Below, piece by piece: positions 50,558 to 60,517 of a stretch of DNA of 64,000 nucleotides. Position 1 is the first letter of the stretch, and every line of letters begins with the position of its first letter. The stretch is from an uncultured Clostridia bacterium (GTDB taxonomy: Bacteria; Bacillota; Clostridia; Oscillospirales; Acutalibacteraceae). A program made the position numbers and the translations under genes. The notes beneath the pieces were generated by a model. It worked only from the letters and a program-made list of their open reading frames with translations, ran no database searches and was not told the DNA's origin. The DNA lies in assembly GCA_946566955.1 (NCBI GenBank), contig CAMNXD010000001.1:124001-188000 (forward strand), in the 5' to 3' direction.

Positions 50558-53500
50558 ATGCATACTGAAGCGAAACCTAATTTTATAAAAATGGAAGAGG
50601 ATATACTAAAGTTTTGGGAAGAAAATAAATGTTTTGAAAGGATGCGTAAAAAAAATGCAGGGAAAAAACCGTTTAGATTTTTAGATGGTCCTATAACTGC
50701 AAATAACCCTATGGGAATTCACCACGCTTGGGGAAGAAGCACAAAGGACATTTTTCTTAAATATAAGTCTATGACGGGTCACTGCTGCCACTACCGCAAT
50801 GGATTTGATACTCAAGGTCTTTGGGTTGAAGTAGAAGTAGAAAAGGAGCTAGGCTTTAAAAATAAAAAGGATATTGAAAATTATGGCATGGATAAATTTA
50901 CAAAGAAATGCATTGAAAGGATAAAGCGTTTTTCTAGTATAATAACTTCTCAGTCTAAGCGTTTAGGGCAGTGGATGGATTGGAAAAACTCTTATTTTAC
51001 TCATACAGATGAAAACATTTCAGCTATTTGGCATTTTCTTAAGGTTTGTCATGAGAAAGGATGGATAGCTCAAGCTCATCGACCGATGCCATGGTGTCCG
51101 AGGTGCGGTACGTCTTTATCGGAGCACGAAATGTCAGGATCGCATAAGGACGTAACTCATAAGTCGGTATTTTGCATTGCAAAGCTAAAGGACGCTGAAT
51201 TTGACGTTCTCGTTTGGACTACCACTCCATGGACGCTTTCTTCTAACGTTGCGCTTGCGGTAAACAAAGACTTAGATTATGCGGTTGTAAGCTGCGAAGG
51301 TTTTGAAAAACCTCTTGTTTTAGCTAAAAGTGCAATAAAATATATTGACGGCGAAAAGAAAGTAATAAGGATTTTAAAAGGTTCAGAGCTATTGGGATAT
51401 GAGTACGAAACCTTTTTCCCGGATTTACCTGTACAGCAAGGGGTCATTCATAGAATAATTCCTTGGGAAGACGTTGATGCAAATGAAGGATGTGGAGTAG
51501 TGCATATTGCTCCTGGGTGCGGTGCAGAAGACTACGAGCTGGGCAAAAAGTATTCTTTAAAGCAAATATGTCCCATAAACGAGATGGGGATTTTCGAAGA
51601 GGGTTACGGATTTTTAAGTGGTAAAGCGGCATCAAAAGTTGCAGAGCTTGTGTTTGAAAAGCTAGATGAGCAAAAGAAACTATTTAAAGTTCAAGAGTAT
51701 ACTCATAGTTATCCAGTTTGTTGGAGATGCAAAACTGAACTTCTTTTCAGACTTGTCCGGGAATGGTACATTAAAACTGATGAAATACGCCCAGAGCTAA
51801 TTAAAGCAGCTCAGGGAGTAAAGTGGGAACCAGGATTTATTGGAAAGAGGATGCTCGATTGGCTTAATAATATGGGTGACTGGAATATCTCCAGAAAAAG
51901 ATTTTATGGTTTACCTCTGCCGTTTTACCCTTGTAAATCCTGTGGTCATTTGACGGTTATAGGGTCTAAAAAAGAGCTTTTGAATATGAGCAATAACTTA
52001 GATGGCAATCTCCCCGAGCTTCATAGGCCCTGGATTGATGAGATAAAAATTAAATGTCCAAATTGCGAATCAGAAGTTGCGAGGGTGCCCGACATAGGGG
52101 ATGTTTGGTTAGATGCAGGTATAGTTCCATTTTCTACTCTTGGATACTTTGAAAACCGAGAAAAGTGGAGAGAAAGCTTTCCGGTTGAATGGGTAACTGA
52201 AATGCAGGAGCAAGTTAGACTTTGGTTTTATTCACTCCTCTTTATGAGCGTCACTTTGACGGGTAAAGCCCCTTATGAAAGAGTCCAGACTTATGGAAAG
52301 GTTATTGCAGAAGATGGTACTAAATTTTCTAAAACTGGATTTATGATAAAATTTGACGAAGCCGCCGACAAACTTGGAGCTGACGCTATAAGATATCTTT
52401 TTGCAGGGTCCCCTACAACAAACGATGTGCGCTTTGGATTTGGACTTGGGGAAGAAGCGCGCAGGAAACTTTTAGGATTTTGGAATATTTATTATTTTTT
52501 TATGACTTATGCTGAAATTGATAAACCTAGAATCCAAGCGCCTCATTCTAATAATTTATCGGATAAGTGGCTCGTAAATAGAGTAAATTACTTTGTAAGT
52601 AAGGCTACAAAAGCCTATGACTCTTATAGTACAAGTGAAATAATTAGAGAATTTGAGCAGTGCATTGACGATGTTTCCAATTGGTATGTGCGAATAAATC
52701 GCAGAAGATTTTGGAAAAACAGTCTCGACGATGACAAACAAAGCGCTTATAATTGCCTCTATTATGCAATAAAGACTTTATCTCAAGTTATGGCACCGAT
52801 AATACCTTTTATGACTGAACACATTTGGCAAAATATGATTAAGCACTATGAACTTGGCGCAGAAAGCTCCATTCATCTTTCGGATTTCCCGATATCAACT
52901 GAGTATGATGGTGAGATATTAAAAGAAACTCAAAGCGTCAGAGAAGTTATCGCATATGCTCTTAAGCTCCGAAATGAACAAAATATTAAAGTTAAACAGC
53001 CGCTTTCTTGCTTATACTTAAGCGAGAGTTTAAAAGCTTACTTTAAAAATTACGAATCTATAGTCTTAGATGAATTAAATATAAAATGCATAAAGTATCT
53101 CCAAGATTTTAATGTTTTAAGTGAAGAATATGCTGCCCTTAATTTCCAAAGTGCTGGACGAATTTTGAAATCTGATTTAAACAAAGTAAAAAAGCTTCTT
53201 GAGGATTTAACTGCTAAGGAAAATGCATCTATAGTAGAAAAAGTTAAAAAAAGTGAACTAATTTCCGTTCCAAAATATGAAGTAACGCTTCCTCCCGATT
53301 GCTTTAAAATCGTTTCTAGGAGTAAATCTCATATAGCAAAGCATAGCGAGAATGGTCTTGACGTTGCGATAAATACCGAAATAACGTCTTTACTAAAATC
53401 AGAAGGAATATATAGAGAAATACTCAGACATTGCCAAGTTTTAAGAAAGGAAGCTGGATTTGCAGTGTCCGACAGAGTAAAGCTTTATTTAACTAGTAAT

Positions 53501-53644
53501 TCAAAGTTTATTTTATCTTTAATAGAGCAGTACTCCGGCGAAATAGCTAAGGAAACGCTTTCAGAGATAAAGGAATTTAATGATCCTATTAAAGTTAAGA
53601 AAATAAACATCGATGATGCAGAAATTCAAATATTTATTAAGTAG
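50558..53644 (+). CDS. ileS: Isoleucine--tRNA ligase with swapped GXHH signature
   Basis: 1028 aa class I synthetase charging tRNA-Ile. The HXGH signature is replaced by GIHH in NPMGIHHAWGRS (codons 50714-50725) and KMSKS by KFSKT (52322-52336). The CP1 editing domain carries VWTTTPWTLSSNVALAV. Zinc-knuckle pairs include CPRC, CWRC, CKSC and CPNC. ATG 50558 is chosen over TTG 50549, which touches the ribosome site GGGGGA. The GXHH swap is known from type 2 IleRS that are highly resistant to mupirocin. No T-box leader precedes it. Whether a second IleRS exists cannot be seen. Confidence 0.93.
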   Translation: MHTEAKPNFIKMEEDILKFWEENKCFERMRKKNAGKKPFRFLDGPITANNPMGIHHAWGRSTKDIFLKYKSMTGHCCHYRNGFDTQGLWVEVEVEKELGFKNKKDIENYGMDKFTKKCIERIKRFSSIITSQSKRLGQWMDWKNSYFTHTDENISAIWHFLKVCHEKGWIAQAHRPMPWCPRCGTSLSEHEMSGSHKDVTHKSVFCIAKLKDAEFDVLVWTTTPWTLSSNVALAVNKDLDYAVVSCEGFEKPLVLAKSAIKYIDGEKKVIRILKGSELLGYEYETFFPDLPVQQGVIHRIIPWEDVDANEGCGVVHIAPGCGAEDYELGKKYSLKQICPINEMGIFEEGYGFLSGKAASKVAELVFEKLDEQKKLFKVQEYTHSYPVCWRCKTELLFRLVREWYIKTDEIRPELIKAAQGVKWEPGFIGKRMLDWLNNMGDWNISRKRFYGLPLPFYPCKSCGHLTVIGSKKELLNMSNNLDGNLPELHRPWIDEIKIKCPNCESEVARVPDIGDVWLDAGIVPFSTLGYFENREKWRESFPVEWVTEMQEQVRLWFYSLLFMSVTLTGKAPYERVQTYGKVIAEDGTKFSKTGFMIKFDEAADKLGADAIRYLFAGSPTTNDVRFGFGLGEEARRKLLGFWNIYYFFMTYAEIDKPRIQAPHSNNLSDKWLVNRVNYFVSKATKAYDSYSTSEIIREFEQCIDDVSNWYVRINRRRFWKNSLDDDKQSAYNCLYYAIKTLSQVMAPIIPFMTEHIWQNMIKHYELGAESSIHLSDFPISTEYDGEILKETQSVREVIAYALKLRNEQNIKVKQPLSCLYLSESLKAYFKNYESIVLDELNIKCIKYLQDFNVLSEEYAALNFQSAGRILKSDLNKVKKLLEDLTAKENASIVEKVKKSELISVPKYEVTLPPDCFKIVSRSKSHIAKHSENGLDVAINTEITSLLKSEGIYREILRHCQVLRKEAGFAVSDRVKLYLTSNSKFILSLIEQYSGEIAKETLSEIKEFNDPIKVKKINIDDAEIQIFIK

Positions 53645-53670
53645 TAGCTTAAAATCTTAGGATTTAGAAA

Positions 53671-53712
53671 AAAGCAGTTTCTAATCAGAAGCTGCTTTAA
53701 GTTATATTTTTA
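53671..53712 (+). terminator. Hairpin after ileS, probable terminator
   Basis: AAAGCAGTTTCT pairs with AGAAGCTGCTTT (one G-U), 4-base loop; a modest T-rich stretch follows. Confidence 0.6.
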
Positions 53713-53812
53713 AAAATATAATTCATATGTAGTATTAACCCTCTAATAAACATATGATATAATTACTGATGATAATTTGATTTTTATTTTATGTAAAGGA
53801 TAAGTGTAAAAA

Positions 53813-55594
53813 ATGGTTAAATCAGCAGGTACAAAAAGCATAAAGAAAGTTAGTCATTCTTTTGCCGCGGGGGCTCTTATAATGGCGGTGGGAATGTTAA
53901 TAGTTAAAGTGGCGGGGGCAGCATTTAAAATTCCACTTTCGTATATCCTTGGTGGACTGGGTATGGGTTATTTTGGAACAGCTTATACTATGTATAGTCC
54001 GATACATGCCTTGGCCACAGCAGGACTTCCCATTGCAATTTCTCGAATGGTTTCGGGATATATGGCGGAGCAAAGATATAAAGATGTTAAGCAAATTCAT
54101 AGAATTTCTGTTCCCATATTTATTTTTACGGGTCTAATAGGTACGGCTTTAATGATGCTTGGTGCTTTCCCTTACGTTAGATTTATAAACGCACCAGGTT
54201 CTTTATACTCACTTTTAATTTTAGCACCAACTATATTTTTTTCTTGTCTTATTTCTATATATAAAGGCTACTACGAAGGCCTTAGAAACATGATACCTAC
54301 TGCTGTTTCAGAAATAGTTGAAGCGGTAGGAAAAGTAGTGTTTGGAGTGACGTTTTCTTATTTAACGCTTTGGTATGGAATTAAAGAATTTGAAGATTTT
54401 GGAACAGTTTTTGGCCATTCTTATAATACTTTAGCCGAGGCGAAAAATGCTATTTTGCCGTGGGCCTCTGCTGCGGCAGTTTTAGGAATAACTTTTGGAG
54501 CCGTTTCAGGGTATCTTTATATGCTCATTAGATATAAATGCTATGGAGACGGAATAACCACTCAAGAGCTTCAAAATTCTCCAGAGCCGTATCCTGCTAA
54601 AAAGCTTATAAAAACACTTCTTAGCATATCTATTCCCGTTGCCCTTGGAGCAATAATTATGAATATAGCGTCTGCTATAGACGCGACCTTAGTTCAAAGA
54701 CGTCTAAATGATATAATGCATTTTAGACCAGATATTCTTTTAAAAGCCTATGAAGGGTTAATCCCTAGAGAGACAGTAGCTTCAGGTGAAATCCATATTT
54801 TTTTGGCTGGCTGCTTTAGCTATATGAATACAGTTACAATGCTTCTTCCAACGGTCACTCAAGGTCTTGCAATTAGTGCTCTCCCAAATGTAACTGCTGC
54901 ATGGGTGGGAGGAATTAAAGAAAAAATACGTAAAAGCGTAGAAACAGTTTTAAAAGTTACGAGTATAATATCTTTTCCTATAGGAATAGGGATGTCTATT
55001 CTTTCATTTCCAATCATGGACCTCATTTATAATACTCTTGGCAAGAATAAAAGTTTGGGCGAAGTTTGCGTAGCAGCGCAGATTATGAGTATATATGCGC
55101 TAGGAATAATATTTGTTGCTTTAGGGACGCCTGTATGTAGTATGCTTCAAGCTGTTGGAAGAGCAGATATACCGCTTAAACTTTTGGTAGTTGGAGTAAC
55201 TTTAAAGGTAATTTTAAATTACATTTTGGTTGGAATTCCAGAGATAAATATTCAAGGAGCAGGAATCGGAACACTTGCGTGTTATTTATTTGTATGTGGA
55301 GGAGGGCTTATTCGTTTACGTAAAGAAATTAAAACTTCCATAAGCTGGACTAGTGCATTTTTAAAGCCTTTAATGTGTAGTGTGCTTTGTGGTGTGGCGG
55401 CTTATTCCTCGCATGGACTTTTAAGTTTGGTGCTGCCTTTTAAGATTTCAACTATTTTTTCTATCGGGATTTCTGGTCTTGTGTACGTTTTAGCACTATT
55501 TTTAACCCGAACTATAACTTCAGCAGACCTCATGACAATTCCTAAATGTAAAAAAATTGTAAAAATACTTGAAAAAAAGGGATTGATAAGATAA
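53813..55594 (+). CDS. spoVB: Stage V sporulation protein B (MOP-family lipid flippase)
   Basis: 593 aa, about 14 helices, of the MATE/MOP flippase superfamily. SpoVB-type features: GALIMAVGMLIVKVAGAAFK, YILGGLGMGYFGTAYTMYSP and GLPIAISRMVSGYMAEQRY near the start. It is thought to move lipid-linked wall precursors needed for spore cortex; a MurJ-like role in vegetative growth is possible too. ATG 53813 follows AAAGGATAAG. Upstream of mazG and hup, the usual clostridial order. Confidence 0.9.
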   Translation: MVKSAGTKSIKKVSHSFAAGALIMAVGMLIVKVAGAAFKIPLSYILGGLGMGYFGTAYTMYSPIHALATAGLPIAISRMVSGYMAEQRYKDVKQIHRISVPIFIFTGLIGTALMMLGAFPYVRFINAPGSLYSLLILAPTIFFSCLISIYKGYYEGLRNMIPTAVSEIVEAVGKVVFGVTFSYLTLWYGIKEFEDFGTVFGHSYNTLAEAKNAILPWASAAAVLGITFGAVSGYLYMLIRYKCYGDGITTQELQNSPEPYPAKKLIKTLLSISIPVALGAIIMNIASAIDATLVQRRLNDIMHFRPDILLKAYEGLIPRETVASGEIHIFLAGCFSYMNTVTMLLPTVTQGLAISALPNVTAAWVGGIKEKIRKSVETVLKVTSIISFPIGIGMSILSFPIMDLIYNTLGKNKSLGEVCVAAQIMSIYALGIIFVALGTPVCSMLQAVGRADIPLKLLVVGVTLKVILNYILVGIPEINIQGAGIGTLACYLFVCGGGLIRLRKEIKTSISWTSAFLKPLMCSVLCGVAAYSSHGLLSLVLPFKISTIFSIGISGLVYVLALFLTRTITSADLMTIPKCKKIVKILEKKGLIR

Positions 55595-55661
55595 TATGTA
55601 AGTATATGTAAATATTTGAAAAAATTTACATAGTAGAATGTCAAGAAGGGCTGTGAGGATT

Positions 55662-56423
55662 ATGGAATCAGTACAGAAATGCAAGTACTCAGTATGGGAT
55701 TTTTTAAAGCTAGTGAAGCTACTAAGAGCTTCTAACAGTTTCCGTTGGGACAAGACCCATCATCAACATGGTAGCATAAGAGGAAATTTGATAGAAGAAG
55801 CTTATGAAGCATTAGAAGCCATTGATTTAGAAGACAGCGATATGCTAAAAGAAGAATTAGGGGATTTACTGCTTCAAATTGCTTTTCACTGTGATATTGA
55901 AGAAGAGGAGGGGAGCTTTTCGTTTGAAGATGTAGTGGATAAAATTTGCAAAAAGATAATTTCGAAGTATCCGCATGTATTTAGAGACGAAACAATACGG
56001 TCTGAGGGTAGTAAATGTAGGGTTTATAATATTCGAGAAAGAGAGAGAAAAGGTCTGGAAAGCCGAAGAAATAGGAATTCTAGTGCTACTCCAGCGGAAG
56101 ATATAAAAAATGTTTCTAGAATACTTCCCGCTCTTATAAGAACCTCTAAAGTTCAAGAGCGTGCTGCTCGTTCAGGTTATGGACTTTTTTCCGTAGACGA
56201 TGCAATTAACGAAACTTTCGAAAGACTTCATTACCTTGAAACTCTTATTCTCGATGGACGTCAAGAATACTACGACAAAGAAATAGGTGATTTGCTGTTT
56301 TCTGTTACTGAAATCTCGCGTTTAGTTGACATAGATGCTGAAAGTGCCTTGTATGATGCATGCGAAAGATTTAAAAATGAATTTTTATACAAATTATCGC
56401 TTGAAAATGGAAAGAAAGTATAG
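55662..56423 (+). CDS. mazG: Nucleoside triphosphate pyrophosphohydrolase MazG
   Basis: 253 aa housecleaning enzyme hydrolysing (d)NTPs to NMP and PPi. Two MazG units: the first with NSFRWDKTHHQHG, NLIEEAYEALEAID and EELGDLLLQIAFHC (EEXXE metal motifs), the second with LPALIRTSKVQERAARSGY and KEIGDLLFSVTEISRL. ATG 55662 behind GTGAGGA is preferred to the in-frame ATG 55638, which has no ribosome site. Followed by hup. It is relevant for a cell that imports host nucleotides. Confidence 0.9.
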   Translation: MESVQKCKYSVWDFLKLVKLLRASNSFRWDKTHHQHGSIRGNLIEEAYEALEAIDLEDSDMLKEELGDLLLQIAFHCDIEEEEGSFSFEDVVDKICKKIISKYPHVFRDETIRSEGSKCRVYNIRERERKGLESRRNRNSSATPAEDIKNVSRILPALIRTSKVQERAARSGYGLFSVDDAINETFERLHYLETLILDGRQEYYDKEIGDLLFSVTEISRLVDIDAESALYDACERFKNEFLYKLSLENGKKV

Positions 56424-56518
56424 TAACATTTAGATGCTAACAAGAGTCACTTAAATTATATCTATATTGTTAAGTGATACTTGTGTGTATACATATAAAA
56501 TATGGAGGTTTTTTATTA

Positions 56519-56791
56519 ATGAACAGATCAGATCTAGTAGCAAAAATTTCTGAAAAGAGTGAGCTTTCAAAGAAAGACTCAGAAAAAGCTCTAACAGCCT
56601 TTATGGATTCAATTACAGAGGCTTTGGCAAATGGAGACAAGGTGCAGCTCGTAGGATTTGGAACTTTTGAAGTTCGCAGACGTGAAGAACGTGCTGGAAG
56701 AGACCCACGTAGCGGAGAAGCAATTACTATTCCTGCAAGTAATTCACCGGCATTTAAAGCAGGTAAAGCGCTTAAAGACGCAGTTAATTAA
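56519..56791 (+). CDS. hup: DNA-binding protein HU
   Basis: 90 aa histone-like nucleoid protein. It starts MNRSDLVAKISEKSELSKKD, includes the HU signature VGFGTFEVRRREERAGRDP and ends ASNSPAFKAGKALKDAV. ATG 56519 follows TGGAGG. In relatives an S4-domain protein gene and yabP follow; here uvrC does, after a terminator. Confidence 0.96.
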   Translation: MNRSDLVAKISEKSELSKKDSEKALTAFMDSITEALANGDKVQLVGFGTFEVRRREERAGRDPRSGEAITIPASNSPAFKAGKALKDAVN

Positions 56792-56830
56792 ATTTTTTAA
56801 AGATTTATGGTTATGAATTAAAATTTAAAA

Positions 56831-56879
56831 GCGGATTCTCTGTAAAAATAATTTTTATATGAGAATTCGTATTTTTTTA
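56831..56879 (+). terminator. Rho-independent terminator after hup
   Basis: GCGGATTCTC pairs with GAGAATTCGT (with G-U pairs) around an inner A/T stem, followed by ATTTTTTT. Confidence 0.8.
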
Positions 56880-56912
56880 GAAAAATATATTTAATTGGGC
56901 AATACTAGTAAT

Positions 56913-58733
56913 ATGAATAATAAAAAATTTCTTTACAAAAAATCTCAGCTTTTGCCAAATCTTCCTGGTGTTTATCTTATGAAAGACACCTCGGGAGGAA
57001 TAATATATATTGGTAAAGCTAAAAATCTAAAAAATCGAGTTTCTTCATATTTCAGCGGTAAATTATCTCAAGGTACTAAAGTTCAAAAAATGGTGGAAAA
57101 CGTAAGCTACTTTGAATATGTAATCACGGACAGCGAATTTGAAGCTCTCGTATTAGAATGCAGCTTAATAAAAAAACATCAGCCGAAATATAATATTCTT
57201 CTAAAAGATGATAAAGGATATAGTTTTATAAGAATAACTAATAATACTTGGCCACGAATTAGCTATGTTAAGCAAAAGGTAGATGATGACTCTATTTATC
57301 TTGGTCCTTATACAGGCGCTTTTTCGATTCGAAAACTCGTGGAGGAGGCTTTAAAAGTATTTAAATTGCCAAATTGCAGTAGGAATCTCGAAAACGTTTA
57401 TAAAAGACCCTGCTTGAATTTTTATATAAATAGGTGCTGTGCGCCCTGCACGAGGGAAATATCTTGCGAGAAGTATAGAAATTTAATAAAAGAGACCGTA
57501 AACTTTTTAAAAAGCGGTAAAAAGGTAACTCTTAAAAAGCTTACTGAAGAAATGAATAAAGCTTCCGAAAATATGAATTTTGAGCTAGCAGCAGAGCTTC
57601 GAGACAAAGTCCGTGCTTTAGAAAAGATTAAGGAAGAGCAAAAGGTTGTGTCGTATGGGTCAAAAGAGTTGGATGCAGTGGCAATAGCGAGAAACGACGA
57701 AAGTATTTCGGTAGAGGTTTTTAAGCTTAGAAACGGAGACTTATGTAAAACCCAGAATTTTATACTGAGCTTTCAAGGTGACTTAATTCAAGCTCGCACA
57801 GAGTTTATAAAGCAAAATTATTGCTTGAAAAATGACGTTCCTAAAAAAATAATCCTAGATGGCAATATAGAAGATAAATCCATTATAGAAAAGCTTTTAT
57901 CTGAAAAATTTGGAAGGAAAGTAAAAATTAAAGTTCCTAAAAGTGGAGAAGATTTTAGGCTTTTGGAGATGTGTAAGAGCAATGCTTATGAAAATCTTCT
58001 TAGAAAAAGTGAAGTGAAGGATAAATATGAGCTTTGTCTACAGGACTTAAAAAATGCTTTATCTTTAAAGGTACTTCCGCGCTATATCGAAGCTTATGAT
58101 ATTTCTAATTTATTCAAAAGTGACTGCGTAGGTGCAATGATTGTAGTTAAGGACGGCAGACCGTTTAAATCGTCGTATAGAAAATTCAAAATTCACGAAG
58201 CTGGACATCAAGATGACTATGAATCTATGAGAGAAATGGTGGAAAGACGATTTTTACAATATAAAAAAGAAGGTAATACCTCAAAACTACCTCCTTTGCC
58301 GGATATAATACTTATCGATGGGGGTAAAGCGCACGTAGGAGCTGCAAAAGCTGTTTTAGATAAGCTAGAATTTTCTATACCTATTTTTGGTATGGTAAAA
58401 GACTCAAAGCATCGCACTCGTGCTTTAACTACTGAGAAGGAAGAAATCAAAATAAAAAGCAGCAGACTTTTTGCGTTTATCACTTCAGTTCAAGATGAAG
58501 TTCATAGATTTGCAGTATCTTACCATAGAAAGCTGAGAAACAAGAGAATGTGTAGCTCCGCTTTAACTCAAATACCCGGAATAGGGCCGTCAAGAGAAAA
58601 AATTCTTTTAAAAACTTTCGGATCTTTAAATCAGATAGCTCAGGCATCTGTTGAAAAGCTTCGAGCAGTAAAAGGGATGAATCTTAGCTTAGCCAAGCGA
58701 GTATATGAATATTTTCATTCTTCTGAGGTATAG
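56913..58733 (+). CDS. uvrC: Excinuclease ABC subunit C
   Basis: 606 aa nucleotide-excision repair nuclease. GIY-YIG domain (LPGVYLMKDTSGGIIYIGKA), zinc-like cysteines (CCAPCTREISC), the UVR motif binding UvrB (NFELAAELRDKVRALEKI), RNase H-like endonuclease (EAYDISNLF, DIILIDGGKAH) and C-terminal helix-hairpin-helix (TQIPGIGPSREKILL). ATG 56913 is taken; TTG 56895 is in frame, neither has a strong ribosome site. Its end overlaps convergent rluD by 19 bases. Confidence 0.94.
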   Translation: MNNKKFLYKKSQLLPNLPGVYLMKDTSGGIIYIGKAKNLKNRVSSYFSGKLSQGTKVQKMVENVSYFEYVITDSEFEALVLECSLIKKHQPKYNILLKDDKGYSFIRITNNTWPRISYVKQKVDDDSIYLGPYTGAFSIRKLVEEALKVFKLPNCSRNLENVYKRPCLNFYINRCCAPCTREISCEKYRNLIKETVNFLKSGKKVTLKKLTEEMNKASENMNFELAAELRDKVRALEKIKEEQKVVSYGSKELDAVAIARNDESISVEVFKLRNGDLCKTQNFILSFQGDLIQARTEFIKQNYCLKNDVPKKIILDGNIEDKSIIEKLLSEKFGRKVKIKVPKSGEDFRLLEMCKSNAYENLLRKSEVKDKYELCLQDLKNALSLKVLPRYIEAYDISNLFKSDCVGAMIVVKDGRPFKSSYRKFKIHEAGHQDDYESMREMVERRFLQYKKEGNTSKLPPLPDIILIDGGKAHVGAAKAVLDKLEFSIPIFGMVKDSKHRTRALTTEKEEIKIKSSRLFAFITSVQDEVHRFAVSYHRKLRNKRMCSSALTQIPGIGPSREKILLKTFGSLNQIAQASVEKLRAVKGMNLSLAKRVYEYFHSSEV

Positions 58734-59656
58734 TTTTGTTGGTTTAAAATTTCTAAAATTTTTTCAAAGTAAGGTGGAAGCGAAGATGTAAAGCAAACAT
58801 ATTTATGAGAAGTTGGATGCACAAAACCTAGGCACTTAGCATGTAGACACTGCCCTTTTAAAAATAAAAACTCATTTTTGCGGCCCTTTCCGTAGACTTC
58901 ATCTCCTAAAACAGGATGCCCAAGATAAGCCATATGTACTCTAATTTGGTGAGTTCGTCCTGTTTCGAGTTTGAGTCGAATGTGTGAGTACTTTTCATAA
59001 TTTTGTATAACTTCATAGTGAGTAATTGCAGTCTTGCCGCCCGTATTTAAAACCGACATTTTTTTTCTATCTGTTTTGTGTCTCCCGATTAAAGTTTTAA
59101 CTGTTCCGCTCGCTAGGCTGAGACTTCCATTTACAATAGCTTCATATTCTCGAGTAAAGGAGTGATTTTTTATTTGTGCTGCCAACATATTGTGGGACTT
59201 ATCATTTTTAGCAACTACTAGTAGTCCGGTGGTGTCTTTATCGATTCTATGTACTATTCCCGGGCGCATCACTCCGTTTATTCCCGAAAGTGAATCTTTG
59301 CAGTGATTAAGAAGAGCGTTAACTAAAGTTCCTTGATAGTTACCTGGTGCAGGATGAACAACCATGTTTTTGGGTTTATTCACAACAATTATATCTTTAT
59401 CTTCATAAATGATATCAAGGGGAATATTTTCGGGATTAACCTCTAGCGGTTTTGACTCAGGAATATTAACTATGATTTTATCGCCTTCGATTAATTTATA
59501 CTTTTTAACTTCGCATTTTTCATTTACAGTTACGTCGTTATTTTCTATTAGTTTTTGGACATGTGAACGTGAAATATTTTTAAGTTGGCTGCATAAGAAT
59601 TTATCTAATCTTGAATTTGCGTCTTCGTTTTTAACAATAAAAAAGTATTTGGTCAT
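58715..59656 (-). CDS. rluD: Ribosomal large subunit pseudouridine synthase (RluD family)
   Basis: 313 aa. N-terminal S4 domain (DANSRLDKFLCSQLKNISRS), then the RluA-type catalytic domain with GIVHRIDKDTTGLLVVAKN holding the catalytic Asp, and TGRTHQIRVHMAYLGHPVLG. ATG 59656, 9 bases after the stop of the radical SAM gene upstream, so both are co-transcribed. Exact uridine target in 23S rRNA is not readable. Confidence 0.92.
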   Translation of the reverse strand: MTKYFFIVKNEDANSRLDKFLCSQLKNISRSHVQKLIENNDVTVNEKCEVKKYKLIEGDKIIVNIPESKPLEVNPENIPLDIIYEDKDIIVVNKPKNMVVHPAPGNYQGTLVNALLNHCKDSLSGINGVMRPGIVHRIDKDTTGLLVVAKNDKSHNMLAAQIKNHSFTREYEAIVNGSLSLASGTVKTLIGRHKTDRKKMSVLNTGGKTAITHYEVIQNYEKYSHIRLKLETGRTHQIRVHMAYLGHPVLGDEVYGKGRKNEFLFLKGQCLHAKCLGFVHPTSHKYVCFTSSLPPYFEKILEILNQQNYTSEE

Positions 59657-59665
59657 ACGCTTATT

Positions 59666-60361
59666 CTATCCAACTCCTAAATCAGTATTGTTAATAAGAA
59701 TTTCAATAGATGGATCATTCTTTATTTTTGGATATATTTCCCTTATGAACTCTGAAATTAAGCTTCTGTTTGGGACTATAGAAGTAGAATTTTTAACAAA
59801 AACGCTAACTACAAATCTTTTAAAGTGTATTTTTGCAATTTCTATGTCTTTAACTACATCTTCTAAACTTTGTCCTGGAAGTCCTACTAGAAGGCATACG
59901 CTTTTAAAATACTTGGATATTTCCTCAGGGGTAACGTCTTTTTCAATACCCTTATTCCAGCTGCATCTGAGAGTATTATTAAAAGTTTCTATTCCCGTTC
60001 GAAAATAAACGTTTGCTTCTTTGAACTTATCTGCAAAAGCTTTAAGCTTGTTTCTATATGCCCAGTGAGCTTCAAACCATAGCTGTTTAATTGCTTTTTC
60101 TTTAACTTTCTTTATTAAAAGGTTTAATGTTTTTAAATCAAGCTCCATTGCAGATCCGGAATTTATTACATCTAAAACCCCTGGATTACCCGTGACTTTT
60201 TCTATTATAGATGAATTTAATTCATATGCCGTTGGGCTTACATCGTGAAAATAGTCGCAATATATACATTTTTTCCAAAAGCATCCTTTACCCTGCAATA
60301 AAATGAGTTCACGAGGAAACTTTTCTGTTATTTTTGAATATCTTAACTCTACTTCTTTCAT
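59666..60361 (-). CDS. Radical SAM protein of unknown function
   Basis: 231 aa. The cluster motif is GCFWKKCIYCDYFHD (CX4CX2C), followed by VINSGSAMELDLKTL, FEAHWAYRNKL, YFRTGIETFNN and VCLLVGLPGQSLEDV. It belongs to a short, common Firmicutes radical SAM group with no assigned reaction. ATG 60361 begins a two-gene operon with rluD. No SPASM domain or extra cysteine cluster, so it differs from the peptide-modifying enzyme at 7427. Confidence 0.85.
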   Translation of the reverse strand: MKEVELRYSKITEKFPRELILLQGKGCFWKKCIYCDYFHDVSPTAYELNSSIIEKVTGNPGVLDVINSGSAMELDLKTLNLLIKKVKEKAIKQLWFEAHWAYRNKLKAFADKFKEANVYFRTGIETFNNTLRCSWNKGIEKDVTPEEISKYFKSVCLLVGLPGQSLEDVVKDIEIAKIHFKRFVVSVFVKNSTSIVPNRSLISEFIREIYPKIKNDPSIEILINNTDLGVG

Positions 60362-60517
60362 TTTTAAAACTCCTTAAGTGCTGTTTAATGCTCTTATTAT
60401 AAGTATTTTAGTCTGGTATATCAATAATAAAGGTTAAATGAAAAATATTTCCATTGAAAAATTTTAAGTTCAATGATAACATTATTTTTATTAAACAAAT
60501 TGAGGAGGAGTTAATAT

